Shown: positions 7,848 through 15,348, numbered from the stretch's first letter. The stretch: 40,730 bases of DNA from an uncultured Eubacteriales bacterium (GCA_900545135.1 UQXL01000023.1:1-40730); one strand, 5' to 3'. The notes: generated from the letters alone by a model not told the origin. Made by a program: numbers and translations.

Positions 7848-7897
7848 CAATTCATAAAATCAATGAATATTTGCGCAGATATTTGGAGGTGAACTCG

Positions 7898-8167
7898 GTG
7901 AAACCGAAAATTACGATAACATTGGTCGACAGAAAAGGAGAGTGCGGATGCCACAGAGGGCATAAGATAGGAGACAGCTTTGACTACGATAAAGACAGGG
8001 GACTGCTTTGTCCCATGGCGATGCATGTTGCTTTTCCGTACATAGATATTTTAAGGTATGGAGGAAAACCTCCTGTAAACAAGAACGGCGAAATCTGTTT
8101 CTGCTGTCCTGACAGCGATGTGATAAATGTTTTCAAGATCGAAGTCGAGAAAGGGTTGGAGAAATAG
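7898..8167 (+). CDS. TIGR04076 family protein
   Basis: 89 residues from the GTG at 7898, chosen because GGAGGTGA lies 5 bases upstream; a longer frame from a TTG at 7871 would include that ribosome site. The protein has the pattern of small TIGR04076 proteins of anaerobes: GECGCHRGHKIGDSF near the N-terminus, LCPMAMHVAFPYIDILRYGG in the middle and CFCCPDSDVINVFKIE at the end. The conserved Cys (two in CGC, one in LCPM, three in CFCC) suggest metal or redox function, which is not established. It is the first gene of a two-gene unit with the ferredoxin-type protein and probably under the Crp/Fnr regulator. Confidence 0.85.
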   Translation: MKPKITITLVDRKGECGCHRGHKIGDSFDYDKDRGLLCPMAMHVAFPYIDILRYGGKPPVNKNGEICFCCPDSDVINVFKIEVEKGLEK

Positions 8168-8168
8168 A

Positions 8169-8208
8169 CCGGGAAAGAGGTCGAAACAGAAGCCGGGAAA
8201 GAGGTCAA
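8169..8208. repeat. 24-bp-period duplication that includes a ribosome site
   Basis: CCGGGAAAGAGGTC(G/A)A occurs at 8169-8184 and 8193-8208. The second copy supplies the GAGG ribosome site of the ferredoxin gene. Confidence 0.75.
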
Positions 8209-8213
8209 GAAAA

Positions 8214-8999
8214 ATGATTAGAAAAATTATAAAGATAGATGAAGAAAAGTGCAATGGCTGCGGAGCGTGTGCTGCCGCCTGCCATGAAGGCGCCATCGCC
8301 ATGGTGGAGGGCAAGGCGAAGCTGATGAGAGAAGATTACTGCGACGGGCTTGGAGACTGCCTGCCGGCGTGTCCGACCGGGGCGATAACTTTTGAAGAAA
8401 GGGAGGCTCCCGCATATGATCATGAGGCGGTTTTGGCCAGCAAAGCTGCAGGCCGGAAAGAAACAAATACTGCGGGCGGCGGCGAAAAAAACGGCGCAGG
8501 GCCAAACTGGACGGGCGAACATTCTGGTTGCCCTGGAAGCAGAGCGATGGCAATAAGGAACGCGCAGACAGCGGAGAGCCCAGAAAATACAGCATCATGC
8601 CCCTCGGGTCATTCCGGCGGACATACCAGAGCCGAAAGCCAGCTTGCCCAGTGGCCTGTGCAGATAAAACTGGCGCCGGTGAAAACCGGATATTTTGAAG
8701 GCGCCAATCTCCTGATAGCCGCTGACTGTACAGCCTACGCTTATGGCGATTTCCACGACAGATTCATGCGCGGAAAAGTAACCCTGATCGGCTGTCCCAA
8801 GCTGGACGAGGGAGATTACAGCGAAAAGCTGAAAGAGATTATTTCCCAAAATGACATAAGGAGCCTTACCATCGTGCGCATGGAAGTTCCTTGCTGCGGC
8901 GGGATAGAGGCGGCGGCTAAAAGTGCCCTCAAAGAAAGCGGAAAGTTCATACCGTGGCAGGTCGTCACTATTTCTACTGATGGAAAAATTTTAGAATAA
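8214..8999 (+). CDS. Two-cluster ferredoxin-domain protein with conserved C-terminal domain
   Basis: 261 residues from the ATG at 8214 (GAGG 9 bases upstream; the longer frame is only repeat sequence). Residues 1-65 form a 2[4Fe-4S] ferredoxin domain: CNGCGACAAAC, then CDGLGDCLPACPTGA. Residues about 80-145 are a low-complexity Gly/Ser/Asn/Thr-rich linker. Residues about 150-261 form a second domain (NLLIAADCTAYAYGDFH, LIGCPKLD, RMEVPCCGGIEAAAKSAL) with several Cys, found attached to such ferredoxins in clostridia; its chemistry is not established. Likely role: electron transfer under anaerobic redox control by the neighbouring Crp/Fnr protein. A terminator follows 12 bases after the stop. 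Confidence 0.88.
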   Translation: MIRKIIKIDEEKCNGCGACAAACHEGAIAMVEGKAKLMREDYCDGLGDCLPACPTGAITFEEREAPAYDHEAVLASKAAGRKETNTAGGGEKNGAGPNWTGEHSGCPGSRAMAIRNAQTAESPENTASCPSGHSGGHTRAESQLAQWPVQIKLAPVKTGYFEGANLLIAADCTAYAYGDFHDRFMRGKVTLIGCPKLDEGDYSEKLKEIISQNDIRSLTIVRMEVPCCGGIEAAAKSALKESGKFIPWQVVTISTDGKILE

Positions 9000-9011
9000 A
9001 ATATAATTTAT

Positions 9012-9040
9012 GCCGGCAGCATGACAGCCGGCTTTTTCTT
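9012..9040 (+). terminator. Intrinsic terminator of the ferredoxin unit
   Basis: GCCGGC, 9-nt loop, GCCGGC, then TTTTTCTTT. It rules out an upstream start (9021) for the next gene. Confidence 0.85.
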
Positions 9041-9119
9041 TAATTTGCTAAAAGTATGGACATTGAAGCGGATGTCATTTAAAATACTAGTGGAAATAAA
9101 TTCAAAACGGAGTAATGAG

Positions 9120-9755
9120 ATGAGCAAGATATATGAGGTAATGAAAAAATACGGCCGCATGATGGCTGAACAACCGTATCCGGTGGGAGAAGCCGCAAAG
9201 ATGATACTGCAGACGTCAGAGGGAGTTTTCGCCACGAGGGACGGAGCCGATATGGGGAATCTTGAAGAAGAGGACATAACGCAGCTTGACATGGACGCGC
9301 TTCCGATTCCCAAAAGCGACGTCAGGGCTGTTGTGTATTCGCAGACTCCTTTTTGCCAGCAGGCGCTGAGAGAGGCCAAGCCTTTCAGAGCTTGTCTTGA
9401 CGATATGGCTCAGATTTTCGGCCATACAGCGTACATAGTGGACGGAAGAGACAGCAACAAATCTATGGGAAAGTCTCTGGTCAAAGCGCTTAAAAACAAC
9501 GAGGGCTGCTTCGTTCTCAAGGGGATAAGCAAGGACGGAGAAGGCATGGGCTATACGATGACGCTGGGGCGGACTCTCTATGAAGCTGTAGTTGCAATGA
9601 CGGTGATTGAAAAATCGGCAGAAGTATTTCTGCTGGCGGAAAAACTCGGCGGCAGCAAGCCCATTCCCAAGTGGGAGGCCAAGCTGATGAGAAAGAAATA
9701 TAAGAAGAAATATTCCAGAGCTGAAGAAGCAGTCAGACTTGTGGAGGTTGAATAG
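9120..9755 (+). CDS. Class II aldolase/adducin-like protein lacking metal ligands
   Basis: 211 residues from the ATG at 9120 (GGAG upstream). The C-terminal half follows the class II aldolase fold: ALKNNEGCFVLKG, then TLYEAVVAMTVIEKSAEVFLLAEKLGG. However, where the active enzyme has HTHS this protein has VYSQT, and where it has NHG this has KGISKDG, so the zinc-binding His are gone. It directly precedes, with the stop touching the next ATG, a gene whose product keeps those motifs. A regulatory or structural partner, or a decayed paralogue under continued selection, are the likely explanations. The basic tail (KLMRKKYKKKYSR) is unusual. Confidence 0.75.
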   Translation: MSKIYEVMKKYGRMMAEQPYPVGEAAKMILQTSEGVFATRDGADMGNLEEEDITQLDMDALPIPKSDVRAVVYSQTPFCQQALREAKPFRACLDDMAQIFGHTAYIVDGRDSNKSMGKSLVKALKNNEGCFVLKGISKDGEGMGYTMTLGRTLYEAVVAMTVIEKSAEVFLLAEKLGGSKPIPKWEAKLMRKKYKKKYSRAEEAVRLVEVE

Positions 9756-9821
9756 ATGGAAGAAAACGCAAGACAAGCTCTCATCGAGATGGAAGAGAAT
9801 ATCAGACAAGCTCTCGTCGAA
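9756..9821 (+). repeat. 33-bp in-frame tandem duplication
   Basis: Two adjacent 33-bp units at the start of the aldolase-like gene, each beginning with ATGGAAGA and encoding similar 11-residue helices. Confidence 0.9.
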
Positions 9822-10346
9822 TACGGGAAAAAACTGGTCGAAAGGGGACTGGTTCAAGGAACCTGGGGGAACATTTCCATAAGACTGGACGACAAAAATA
9901 TGCTGGTAACTCCTTCGGGACTGGATTACGAAAGACTCACGCCAGGCGATATGGTCAAGGTGGATATACAAACTCTCGCTCATGAGGGAGAAAATAAGCC
10001 GACGTCTGAAAAGGAGCTTCACGCGGAAATATACAGAAACAGACATGATGTTGGAGCCATAATACATACTCATTCAAAGTACGCCTGCGTTTTCGCGGCG
10101 GCCAAATGCAATATGCATATTCTTCCTGAGTATCGCGATGTTTTCGGTGAAGAGCTGAAAGTGGGCGAATATGCTTTATCAGGGAGCAAAGCTCTGGCGA
10201 AAAATACCGCAGCGGCTCTTGGCAGAAATTTCGGCTCCATAATGGCCAATCACGGCATGATTGCCTGCGGAAAAGATATAGAGGTTGCCTTTGAGAACTG
10301 TTCTAAAATAGAAGAAAACGGCAGAAAATATTTGATGGAAAGATGA
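9756..10346 (+). CDS. Class II aldolase/adducin family protein (fuculose-phosphate aldolase-like)
   Basis: 196 residues. Zinc ligands HTHS (His104, His106) and NHG (His166), plus SEKELH with a candidate catalytic Glu near residue 85, fit the L-fuculose-1-phosphate / L-ribulose-5-phosphate 4-epimerase superfamily, which cleaves or epimerises sugar phosphates through a metal enediolate. GTWGNISIR and VTPSGLDYERL are typical substrate-phosphate loops. The exact sugar is not deducible. The first 22 residues are a tandem duplication, MEENARQALIE then MEENIRQALVE (33 bp twice, 9756-9788 and 9789-9821), so translation might also start at 9789. GGAGGTTG precedes the first ATG. It forms an operon with the ligand-less paralogue before it. 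Confidence 0.9.
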   Translation: MEENARQALIEMEENIRQALVEYGKKLVERGLVQGTWGNISIRLDDKNMLVTPSGLDYERLTPGDMVKVDIQTLAHEGENKPTSEKELHAEIYRNRHDVGAIIHTHSKYACVFAAAKCNMHILPEYRDVFGEELKVGEYALSGSKALAKNTAAALGRNFGSIMANHGMIACGKDIEVAFENCSKIEENGRKYLMER

Positions 10347-10406
10347 AAACCGCTTGATGGGGAAGATAAGGACCGGGGAACGACTGCGAATAAGCAATAC
10401 AAAGAT

Positions 10407-10439
10407 AAAATCAGGCCATAAATTTACAGGCCTGATTTT
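10407..10439. terminator. Bidirectional terminator
   Basis: AAAATCAGGCC / GGCCTGATTTT, 11-bp perfect stem with an 11-nt loop. It serves the plus-strand aldolase unit and overlaps the last codons of the convergent MFS gene. Confidence 0.9.
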
Positions 10440-11665
10440 CTTTCTTTTTTATACAATACCAGCATCACCAGCGACATCGCCAGACATATAGCCGCCACTA
10501 TGAGCCATACCTGTGAGTATGTGTGCGTAACGAGCAGATATCCAAAGAGCAGAGGCCCCAGGCAGCGGCCTATGCCGCGTGACATTTCGTAAGTGGCCAT
10601 TCCGCGGCCTTTGTGCGTTTCAGGCGACTGGTTTGAGATATATACGCCTGCGCCTGTGGATATGAGGATTTCACCGGACGTCCATATGAGAACTGCCGCA
10701 TATAAAAGAATCGGAGTTTCCGTCAGGCCGTAAACTGCAAATCCTGCGGCGTAAAGAAGAGCTGCAAATATCATATTGAAAAGCTGATGGTGCTTCTTTG
10801 TAAAAGATATGAGCCAAGGTGTGAGCAGAACCACTGTAAGTCCGTTGACCGACCATATCAGCGAAGAATATTTGGAACCGCGGCTGAGTCCGAAAATGTC
10901 GCTGAAATGGAGCGGTAGCATATAATCTAAAGCTATGTAGCAGAGGGTCAGGATTATCAGGACGATTATGAATATCAAAAGAGACGGTTTTGAAAGGATT
11001 ATCGAAAAATAGGACTTTTTTTCGCTTTTTTGGCCGGAACCGTCGTCAGAAAAAGCCTCGGCCGGCATTATGGCGGACACGCTTGCAAGACCTTTGTGCT
11101 CCGAAACTTTCAGCTGCACGAGGACGAAAGTGAATATGAATGCGAAAGCCATCCCAAAGAAAATCCAAGGCATGTGGTCATAGAAAAGCAGACCTGCTAT
11201 AACAGGGCCGATCGAGCTCCCTATATTGCTGGCCAAATATAGGAGGGAAAGGGCTTCTGTTTTATTATTCTCGTCGCACCAGTCGAGGACCATGGCCGAT
11301 ACTGAAGGTGTTACCGCGCTGAAAAAGAAATAGGCAAGGACGATGAAAGGAACGACCATCCGCTTGGTGCATATAAAACCGGAGATGATCATGACGATGA
11401 CGACCATCATCGCGAAAGCAGAAAATACTTTTTTTCTGCTGAAAGAGTCTGAGAGCTTTCCGCCGATTATTGAACCGGCGACATTTCCCACCGCAGTCAT
11501 GACCATTATATAACCGGCAATGACTGATGAAAACCCCAGGACGCTGGTCAAAAGCAGAGACATGAAAGGAAATACGAACATCAAGCCCATAGAGACAACG
11601 GCGCGGGCCAACGCTAAAAAATAAATCTGCACGGGAAGTCCCCGGTACTGCCTTAAAGCCTCCAC
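10424..11665 (-). CDS. Major facilitator superfamily transporter
   Basis: 413 residues, about 12 hydrophobic segments, with the MFS loop 2-3 motif GGKLSDSFSRKK (about residues 68-79) and a central polar loop near residues 195-225 dividing two six-helix halves. Family members move drugs, sugars or metabolites using the proton gradient; the DHA1-like look suggests efflux, but substrate is unknown. The start is GTG with GGAGGTAT upstream. It is monocistronic. Directly upstream lies a pair of 26-bp direct repeats that could be regulatory. Confidence 0.88.
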   Translation of the reverse strand: MEALRQYRGLPVQIYFLALARAVVSMGLMFVFPFMSLLLTSVLGFSSVIAGYIMVMTAVGNVAGSIIGGKLSDSFSRKKVFSAFAMMVVIVMIISGFICTKRMVVPFIVLAYFFFSAVTPSVSAMVLDWCDENNKTEALSLLYLASNIGSSIGPVIAGLLFYDHMPWIFFGMAFAFIFTFVLVQLKVSEHKGLASVSAIMPAEAFSDDGSGQKSEKKSYFSIILSKPSLLIFIIVLIILTLCYIALDYMLPLHFSDIFGLSRGSKYSSLIWSVNGLTVVLLTPWLISFTKKHHQLFNMIFAALLYAAGFAVYGLTETPILLYAAVLIWTSGEILISTGAGVYISNQSPETHKGRGMATYEMSRGIGRCLGPLLFGYLLVTHTYSQVWLIVAAICLAMSLVMLVLYKKERKSGL

Positions 11666-11699
11666 TCTAATACCTCCGCCGATTTATGCTTTCATACAT

Positions 11700-11768
11700 A
11701 TTGGATATAGTAAATTTTTGATATTTAATATTGGATACTGTTATTGGATATTGCAAATTTTTGATATT
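11700..11768. repeat. Pair of 26-bp direct repeats upstream of the MFS gene
   Basis: ATTGGATAT..(3 variable)..AAATTTTTGATATT begins at 11700 and 11743, with two mismatches and a 43-bp repeat distance. The 11,666-11,909 gap holds nothing else that I can identify apart from a possible TATAAT near 11786. Confidence 0.65.
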
Positions 11769-11909
11769 GCTTCTGATTCGATGATACTATAATGGAAGAA
11801 CAAGTGTCAATTACGAAGTTTGCGGCAAACACGATTGCGGAGCTGGCAGTTCGCCGCGGATGGCAGTGTAGGCAAATGTAAAAAGGAAAGTGAAAAAGGC
11901 AAAAGTATA

Positions 11910-11937
11910 TTGACAAAAATTCCCATTTTGATAAAAT
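11910..11937 (+). promoter_or_regulatory. Promoter of the small toxin-like gene
   Basis: Perfect TTGACA at 11910-11915, 16-bp spacer, TAAAAT at 11932-11937. Predicted start near 11944 gives a leader of about 108 nt. Confidence 0.8.
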
Positions 11938-11974
11938 GATTATGAGATGAATATCTTAGAGCCAAGGTAATTCA

Positions 11975-12046
11975 CCCGGCTTGCCGGGCATTTACACCAC
12001 AGGCTGCCGTCTTGTGGTTTGGTCACTCCCTCGAGGAAAGGGGTGA
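11975..12046 (+). promoter_or_regulatory. Structured leader that hides the ribosome site
   Basis: Three stem-loops: CCCGGC-TT-GCCGGG (11975-11988), CCACA.../...TTGTGG (11997-12017), and TCACTCC pairing with GGGGTGA (12023-12029 with 12040-12046). The last pairs the ribosome site itself, a usual feature of type I toxin messages. Confidence 0.65.
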
Positions 12047-12051
12047 TAGCT

Positions 12052-12153
12052 ATGTACATAACGCTTACTGAAGCAATTCAGCTTATGCTGCTTGTAATAG
12101 CCGTTATCACTCTTTGCAAAAGAGCGACAAATAACGCAAAACCGCCAAACTGA
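12052..12153 (+). CDS. Small hydrophobic peptide, putative holin-like / type I toxin (33 aa)
   Basis: Encodes MYITLTEAIQLMLLVIAVITL followed by the polar, basic tail CKRATNNAKPPN. A single membrane-spanning segment with a short charged C-terminus is the form of TxpA/BsrG/holin-like toxins, which insert in the cytoplasmic membrane. The ribosome site GGGGTGA is strong but predicted to be sequestered. It has its own consensus promoter at 11910 and a terminator that begins within its last codons. A good promoter on the opposite strand at 12230-12258 fires toward it, giving the convergent antisense layout of txpA/ratA and bsrG/SR4. It is too short for most gene callers. The peptide family assignment is by form, not by database match. 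Confidence 0.75.
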   Translation: MYITLTEAIQLMLLVIAVITLCKRATNNAKPPN

Positions 12154-12223
12154 TAAGTTTGACGGTTTTCAGAAAACATTTTCTGGACTGAACCGCCCGA
12201 CTAAAAGCGGCAGCCCTTTTATT
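12133..12223 (-). ncRNA. Predicted antisense RNA (antitoxin) to the small toxin
   Basis: Start predicted 7 bases after the minus-strand -10 element; end at the bidirectional hairpin 12138-12169. The roughly 90-nt RNA would be complementary to the 3' end of the toxin message, as RatA is to txpA. Prediction only. Confidence 0.55.
12138..12169. terminator. Bidirectional terminator of toxin mRNA and antisense RNA
   Basis: AAAACCG-C-CAAAC / GTTTG-A-CGGTTTT with a 6-nt TGATAA loop and a single C/A mismatch. A-run and T-run flank it, so it can act on both strands; it contains the toxin stop codon. Confidence 0.75.
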
Positions 12224-12229
12224 ACCTAA

Positions 12230-12258
12230 ATATTAGCACGCGAAAAATAAAAAGTCAA
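12230..12258 (-). promoter_or_regulatory. Promoter of the antisense RNA
   Basis: On the minus strand TTGACT (12258-12253), 17-bp spacer, TAATAT (12235-12230). It lies back to back with the infC promoter, only 11 bases between the -35 elements. Confidence 0.75.
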
Positions 12259-12269
12259 ATAAAAAAATA

Positions 12270-12298
12270 TTGACACCGGCAGCATACCATGGTATTCT
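12270..12298 (+). promoter_or_regulatory. Promoter of the infC-rpmI-rplT operon
   Basis: TTGACA at 12270-12275, 17-bp spacer, TATTCT at 12293-12298. Confidence 0.85.
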
Positions 12299-12304
12299 AT
12301 ACGA

Positions 12305-12436
12305 GTATGAAGTAGAAGTTATCCGCTTCTCACCTGTCCGGCCATAGCACCAGAACGGGTAAATAGCTTTGAAACACAAGATTTTTTATGTGTGCAAGAT
12401 GTTTACAGGCGGATACTTCATGTATCCGCTTTTTTA
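12305..12436 (+). ncRNA. L20-type leader with transcription attenuator
   Basis: The leader begins with GAAGTTATCCGCTTCTCACC and ends in a strong terminator, GCGGATAC-TTCAT-GTATCCGC followed by six T (12409-12436). TTATCCGC at 12319-12326 can pair with GCGGATA of the terminator's left arm, giving a competing antiterminator. This layout matches the L20 leader known from Bacillota infC operons, in which excess ribosomal protein L20 stabilises the terminating form. The short, non-coding region 12437-12540 leads to the infC ribosome site. Confidence 0.8.
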
Positions 12437-12551
12437 TGTTTCGGCGTTGGCTCTTAAGACATTTCCGAAATATCGACAAAGCCCAGAGCTAAAAAAATCG
12501 GCTGAGACGACGTTGTCAATAAAAGCAAGCATTTTGGGAGGTGCAGTAACC

Positions 12552-13067
12552 ATTAGCAAGGAAAATCTCATCAACGAAGAAATTCGTGATAAAGAAGTAA
12601 GAGTAATCGACTCTGACGGCAGTATGCTGGGAGTAATGCCGATAGAACAGGCGATGGATTTGGCAAACGAAAGAAAGCTGGATTTAGTGAATATTTCACC
12701 TAACGCCAAGCCTGCAGTATGCAAGATCCTCGACTACGGCAAATATCGTTATGAGCTTCAGAAGAAAGAAAAAGAAGCCAAGAAGAAACAAAAGACAACT
12801 CAGGTTAAAGAGATAAGGCTCAGCACGTTTATCGAAGAACACGATATTCAGGTAAAAGCAAAGACTGCGTCGAAATTTTTAGCTGATGGGGATAAGGTCA
12901 AAGTCGGTCTGAGATTCAGAGGAAGAGAAAGAGATTACGCCGCCAAGGGCATGGACGTGATGAACGCCTTTGCGGAAGCTGTTTCTGACGTAGGCGTGAT
13001 CGAGAAGAAGCCTGTGTTTGAGGGCCGCAGCCTGACAATGGTTTTAGGACCTAAAAATGACAAATAG
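12552..13067 (+). CDS. infC: Translation initiation factor IF-3
   Basis: 171 residues. IF-3 binds the 30S subunit, keeps 50S away and checks the start codon. The N-terminal domain begins ISKENLINEEIRDKEVRVIDSDG, followed by the linker ELQKKEKEAKKKQK and the C-terminal domain (VKEIRLSTFIEEHDIQVKAKTASKFLADGDKVKVGLRFRGRE). The start is taken as the ATT at 12552, with GGAGGTG about 10 bases upstream, because no ATG/GTG/TTG lies at the conserved N-terminus; AUU starts are the rule in infC and allow IF-3 to repress its own synthesis. An upstream in-frame start would run through the attenuator. First gene of the operon with rpmI and rplT. Confidence 0.95.
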   Translation: MSKENLINEEIRDKEVRVIDSDGSMLGVMPIEQAMDLANERKLDLVNISPNAKPAVCKILDYGKYRYELQKKEKEAKKKQKTTQVKEIRLSTFIEEHDIQVKAKTASKFLADGDKVKVGLRFRGRERDYAAKGMDVMNAFAEAVSDVGVIEKKPVFEGRSLTMVLGPKNDK

Positions 13068-13109
13068 TTAATTTTATATGGACATATTAAATCAGGAGGA
13101 GTAATCATC

Positions 13110-13310
13110 ATGGCAAAGAATAAGATGAAATCCCATAGAGGGGCATGCAAAAGAATGAAATTGACCGGAAGCGGTAAGATTAAGAGAAACAAGGCGTACA
13201 AGAGCCACATTCTTACTAAGAAGGCAGCTAAGAGAAAGAGAGGCCTGAGAAAAGCTACTACTTTAACGAGCGCGGACCTGAAGAGAATGTTAAGGTCAAT
13301 GGCGAAATAA
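13110..13310 (+). CDS. rpmI: 50S ribosomal protein L35
   Basis: 66 residues, very basic, with the family start MAKNKMKSHRGACKRMKLTGSGKIKR in the usual place and KAAKRKRGLRKATTL near the end. It is a late-binding component of the large subunit. AGGAGG-type site upstream of the ATG; 42 bases after infC and 22 before rplT, the universal gene order. Confidence 0.98.
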   Translation: MAKNKMKSHRGACKRMKLTGSGKIKRNKAYKSHILTKKAAKRKRGLRKATTLTSADLKRMLRSMAK

Positions 13311-13332
13311 TCGAGGTTAGGAGGTAAGAAAG

Positions 13333-13689
13333 ATGGCAAGAGTTAAAAAAGGTGTTAACGCACATAAGAGACATAAAAAAATTCTGAAACAGGCTAAAGG
13401 CTTTTACGGATTAAAGAGCAAAGTTTTCAAGGCAGCTAACCCTGCGGTTATGAGATCCCTGAGATCGGCTTACGTAGGAAGAAAGCTGAAGAAGAGACAG
13501 TACAGACAGATGTGGATCGCAAGAATCAATGCTGGCGCGAGAATGAACGGAATCAGCTACAGCCAGCTGATGAACGGCCTCAAGAAGTCAGGCATCGAGA
13601 TCAACAGAAAGATGCTTTCCGAGATGGCTATCTATGATGCGGCAGGATTCGCAACCCTGTGCGAAACAGCCAAGAAAGCTGTAAAATAG
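13333..13689 (+). CDS. rplT: 50S ribosomal protein L20
   Basis: 118 residues, standard length. MARVKKGVNAHKRHKK, then LKQAKGFYGLKSKVFKAANPAVMRSLRSAYVGR is the long basic helix that binds 23S rRNA. L20 is an early assembly protein and, in Bacillota, the repressor of its own operon through the leader RNA at 12305-12436. GGAGG precedes the ATG. A strong terminator closes the operon. Confidence 0.98.
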   Translation: MARVKKGVNAHKRHKKILKQAKGFYGLKSKVFKAANPAVMRSLRSAYVGRKLKKRQYRQMWIARINAGARMNGISYSQLMNGLKKSGIEINRKMLSEMAIYDAAGFATLCETAKKAVK

Positions 13690-13720
13690 TATCAGAATAG
13701 AAATTTGAATATGCAAATCA

Positions 13721-13757
13721 AAACCGCCGGGCAGATATTTGAACCCGGCGGTTTTTT
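13721..13757 (+). terminator. Terminator of the infC-rpmI-rplT operon
   Basis: AAACCGCCGGG / CCCGGCGGTTT, 11-bp perfect stem, 12-nt loop, then T-run. Confidence 0.92.
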
Positions 13758-13887
13758 GATACGCAGCACAGTTTTCCAGCATGTTACATTATAGCTTTTC
13801 TTCACATAACTATAACTGGCGCAAATCATCAATCTGTGATAAAATATAACATAAACCCAAAACGGGAACTTTTAAGGAGCAAACAGG

Positions 13888-15240
13888 ATGACAGAACAGA
13901 CTTTGTTATATATAGCGCTCGCAGCCCTGGCGGCAGTTGCGGCGCTTTCCATAATACTCGTCAGCAGGCAGTCAGCCATGGCTAGGGAAATGAGCCGGCT
14001 CAGGCAGGAAACACAGGAGAATATCCAGCTTTCCCTGAAGACGTTCGGAGACATGATTTCCACTAACCAGAGAGACAGCGCCGCAGCCATGGACAACAGG
14101 CTTGCAGATCTCAACCATAGATTTTCCAATATGGCTGTCGAAAACGAGCAGAAGCTGGAAAACATCAGGAACACCATGGAAAAGAAGATAACTGACCTGA
14201 CCTCTGATAACAATAAACAGCTGGAGCAGATGCGCATGACCGTTGACGAAAAGCTGCAGAAAACGCTGGAGGACAGGATAAGCCAGTCGTTTAAGCTGGT
14301 GAGCGAAAGGCTTGAGCAAGTCTACAAGGGATTGGGAGAGATGCAGACTCTGGCTTCTGGGGTCGGAGACCTGAAAAAAGTCCTTTCCAACGTCAAGACC
14401 AGAGGTATCTTGGGCGAAGTCCAGCTGGGCGCCATACTTGAGCAGATACTTTCACCGGAGCAGTATGAAGAAAACGTAAAGACTAAAAGTTCAGGAAACG
14501 AGAGAGTTGAGTTTGCCGTCAAGCTGCCGGGAGACGACGAGGGAGTCGTATGGCTTCCCATCGACGCAAAATTTCCGGGAGATGCGTATGCCAGCCTGAT
14601 GGACGCCTACGACACAGGAGATTCAGCTGCGATAGAGGCGGCTGTCAAAAATCTTGAAAAGGTCATAAAATCTGAGGCTAAAGATATAAGGGACAAGTAT
14701 CTTGACCCTCCGCAGACTACAGATTTCGGCATAATGTTCCTGCCTTTCGAGGGGCTTTACGCCGAAGTTGTAAGACGCGGACTGCTTGAAACTCTCCAGC
14801 GGGATTATAAAGTCAATATCGCCGGGCCGACCACTATGGCGGCGCTTCTGAACAGCCTGCAGATGGGCTTTAAGACGCTGGCCATTCAGAAACATTCCAG
14901 CGAGGTGTGGAACGTGCTGGGGGCTGTCAAGACTGAGTTCGACAAATTCGGAGACGTATTGGCGGCGACACAGAACAAGATAAATCAGGCCAACGCTGAG
15001 CTTGATAAGCTGATCGGCGTGAGAACCAGGAGCATAATCCGCAAGCTCAAGAATGTTACCCAGCTTCCGGAAAGGGAATCTTCAGAAATGCTGGGAATCG
15101 AAATGCCGGAGGCAGATATGTCCGGCGCGTCCGGGGGCCGGGCTTCATACAGTTCATCTGTACAATACGGCTCGTCAGGCTCATTGGGAGCACAGGGCGC
15201 ATACGGTTCGGATGGCTTTTCAGATGACACGGACGAATAG
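13888..15240 (+). CDS. rmuC: DNA recombination protein RmuC
   Basis: 450 residues. An N-terminal membrane anchor (residues about 5-25, LLYIALAALAAVAALSIILV) is followed by a long coiled coil (about 30-150) and the RmuC domain (GDLKKVLSNVKTRGILGEVQLGAILEQIL, then VWLPIDAKFPGDAY), which resembles a restriction-endonuclease fold. The E. coli protein limits inversions between short inverted repeats; that is noteworthy in a genome with so many short repeats. The C-terminal 40 residues are a Gly/Ser/Tyr-rich acidic tail (YGSSGSLGAQGAYGSDGF). GGAGC precedes the ATG. It is followed at 109 bases by the phosphoesterase gene. Confidence 0.93.
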   Translation: MTEQTLLYIALAALAAVAALSIILVSRQSAMAREMSRLRQETQENIQLSLKTFGDMISTNQRDSAAAMDNRLADLNHRFSNMAVENEQKLENIRNTMEKKITDLTSDNNKQLEQMRMTVDEKLQKTLEDRISQSFKLVSERLEQVYKGLGEMQTLASGVGDLKKVLSNVKTRGILGEVQLGAILEQILSPEQYEENVKTKSSGNERVEFAVKLPGDDEGVVWLPIDAKFPGDAYASLMDAYDTGDSAAIEAAVKNLEKVIKSEAKDIRDKYLDPPQTTDFGIMFLPFEGLYAEVVRRGLLETLQRDYKVNIAGPTTMAALLNSLQMGFKTLAIQKHSSEVWNVLGAVKTEFDKFGDVLAATQNKINQANAELDKLIGVRTRSIIRKLKNVTQLPERESSEMLGIEMPEADMSGASGGRASYSSSVQYGSSGSLGAQGAYGSDGFSDDTDE

Positions 15241-15280
15241 CGAATAACGCAATGAGCCAAAACGAATAACGCAATGAGCC
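15241..15280. repeat. 22-bp tandem repeat
   Basis: CGAATAACGCAATGAGCC at 15241-15258 and 15263-15280, separated by AAAA, with a partial third (TTAACGCAATGCG) near 15304. It lies just after the rmuC stop. Confidence 0.85.
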
Positions 15281-15348
15281 GCCGTTGTTATGGTTAAATT
15301 TGCTTAACGCAATGCGTAAGGCCAGGGAAATAAGGGTAAGATATAAAT

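Noticed and set aside
9021..9119. Longer start of the first aldolase-like gene
   Set aside because: The ATG at 9021 lies in the loop of the upstream terminator; ATG 9120 has a ribosome site.
12369..12551. Longer IF-3 with a TTG start at 12369
   Set aside because: It would translate through the attenuator terminator and the GGAGGTG ribosome site; the ATT at 12552 fits the family N-terminus.
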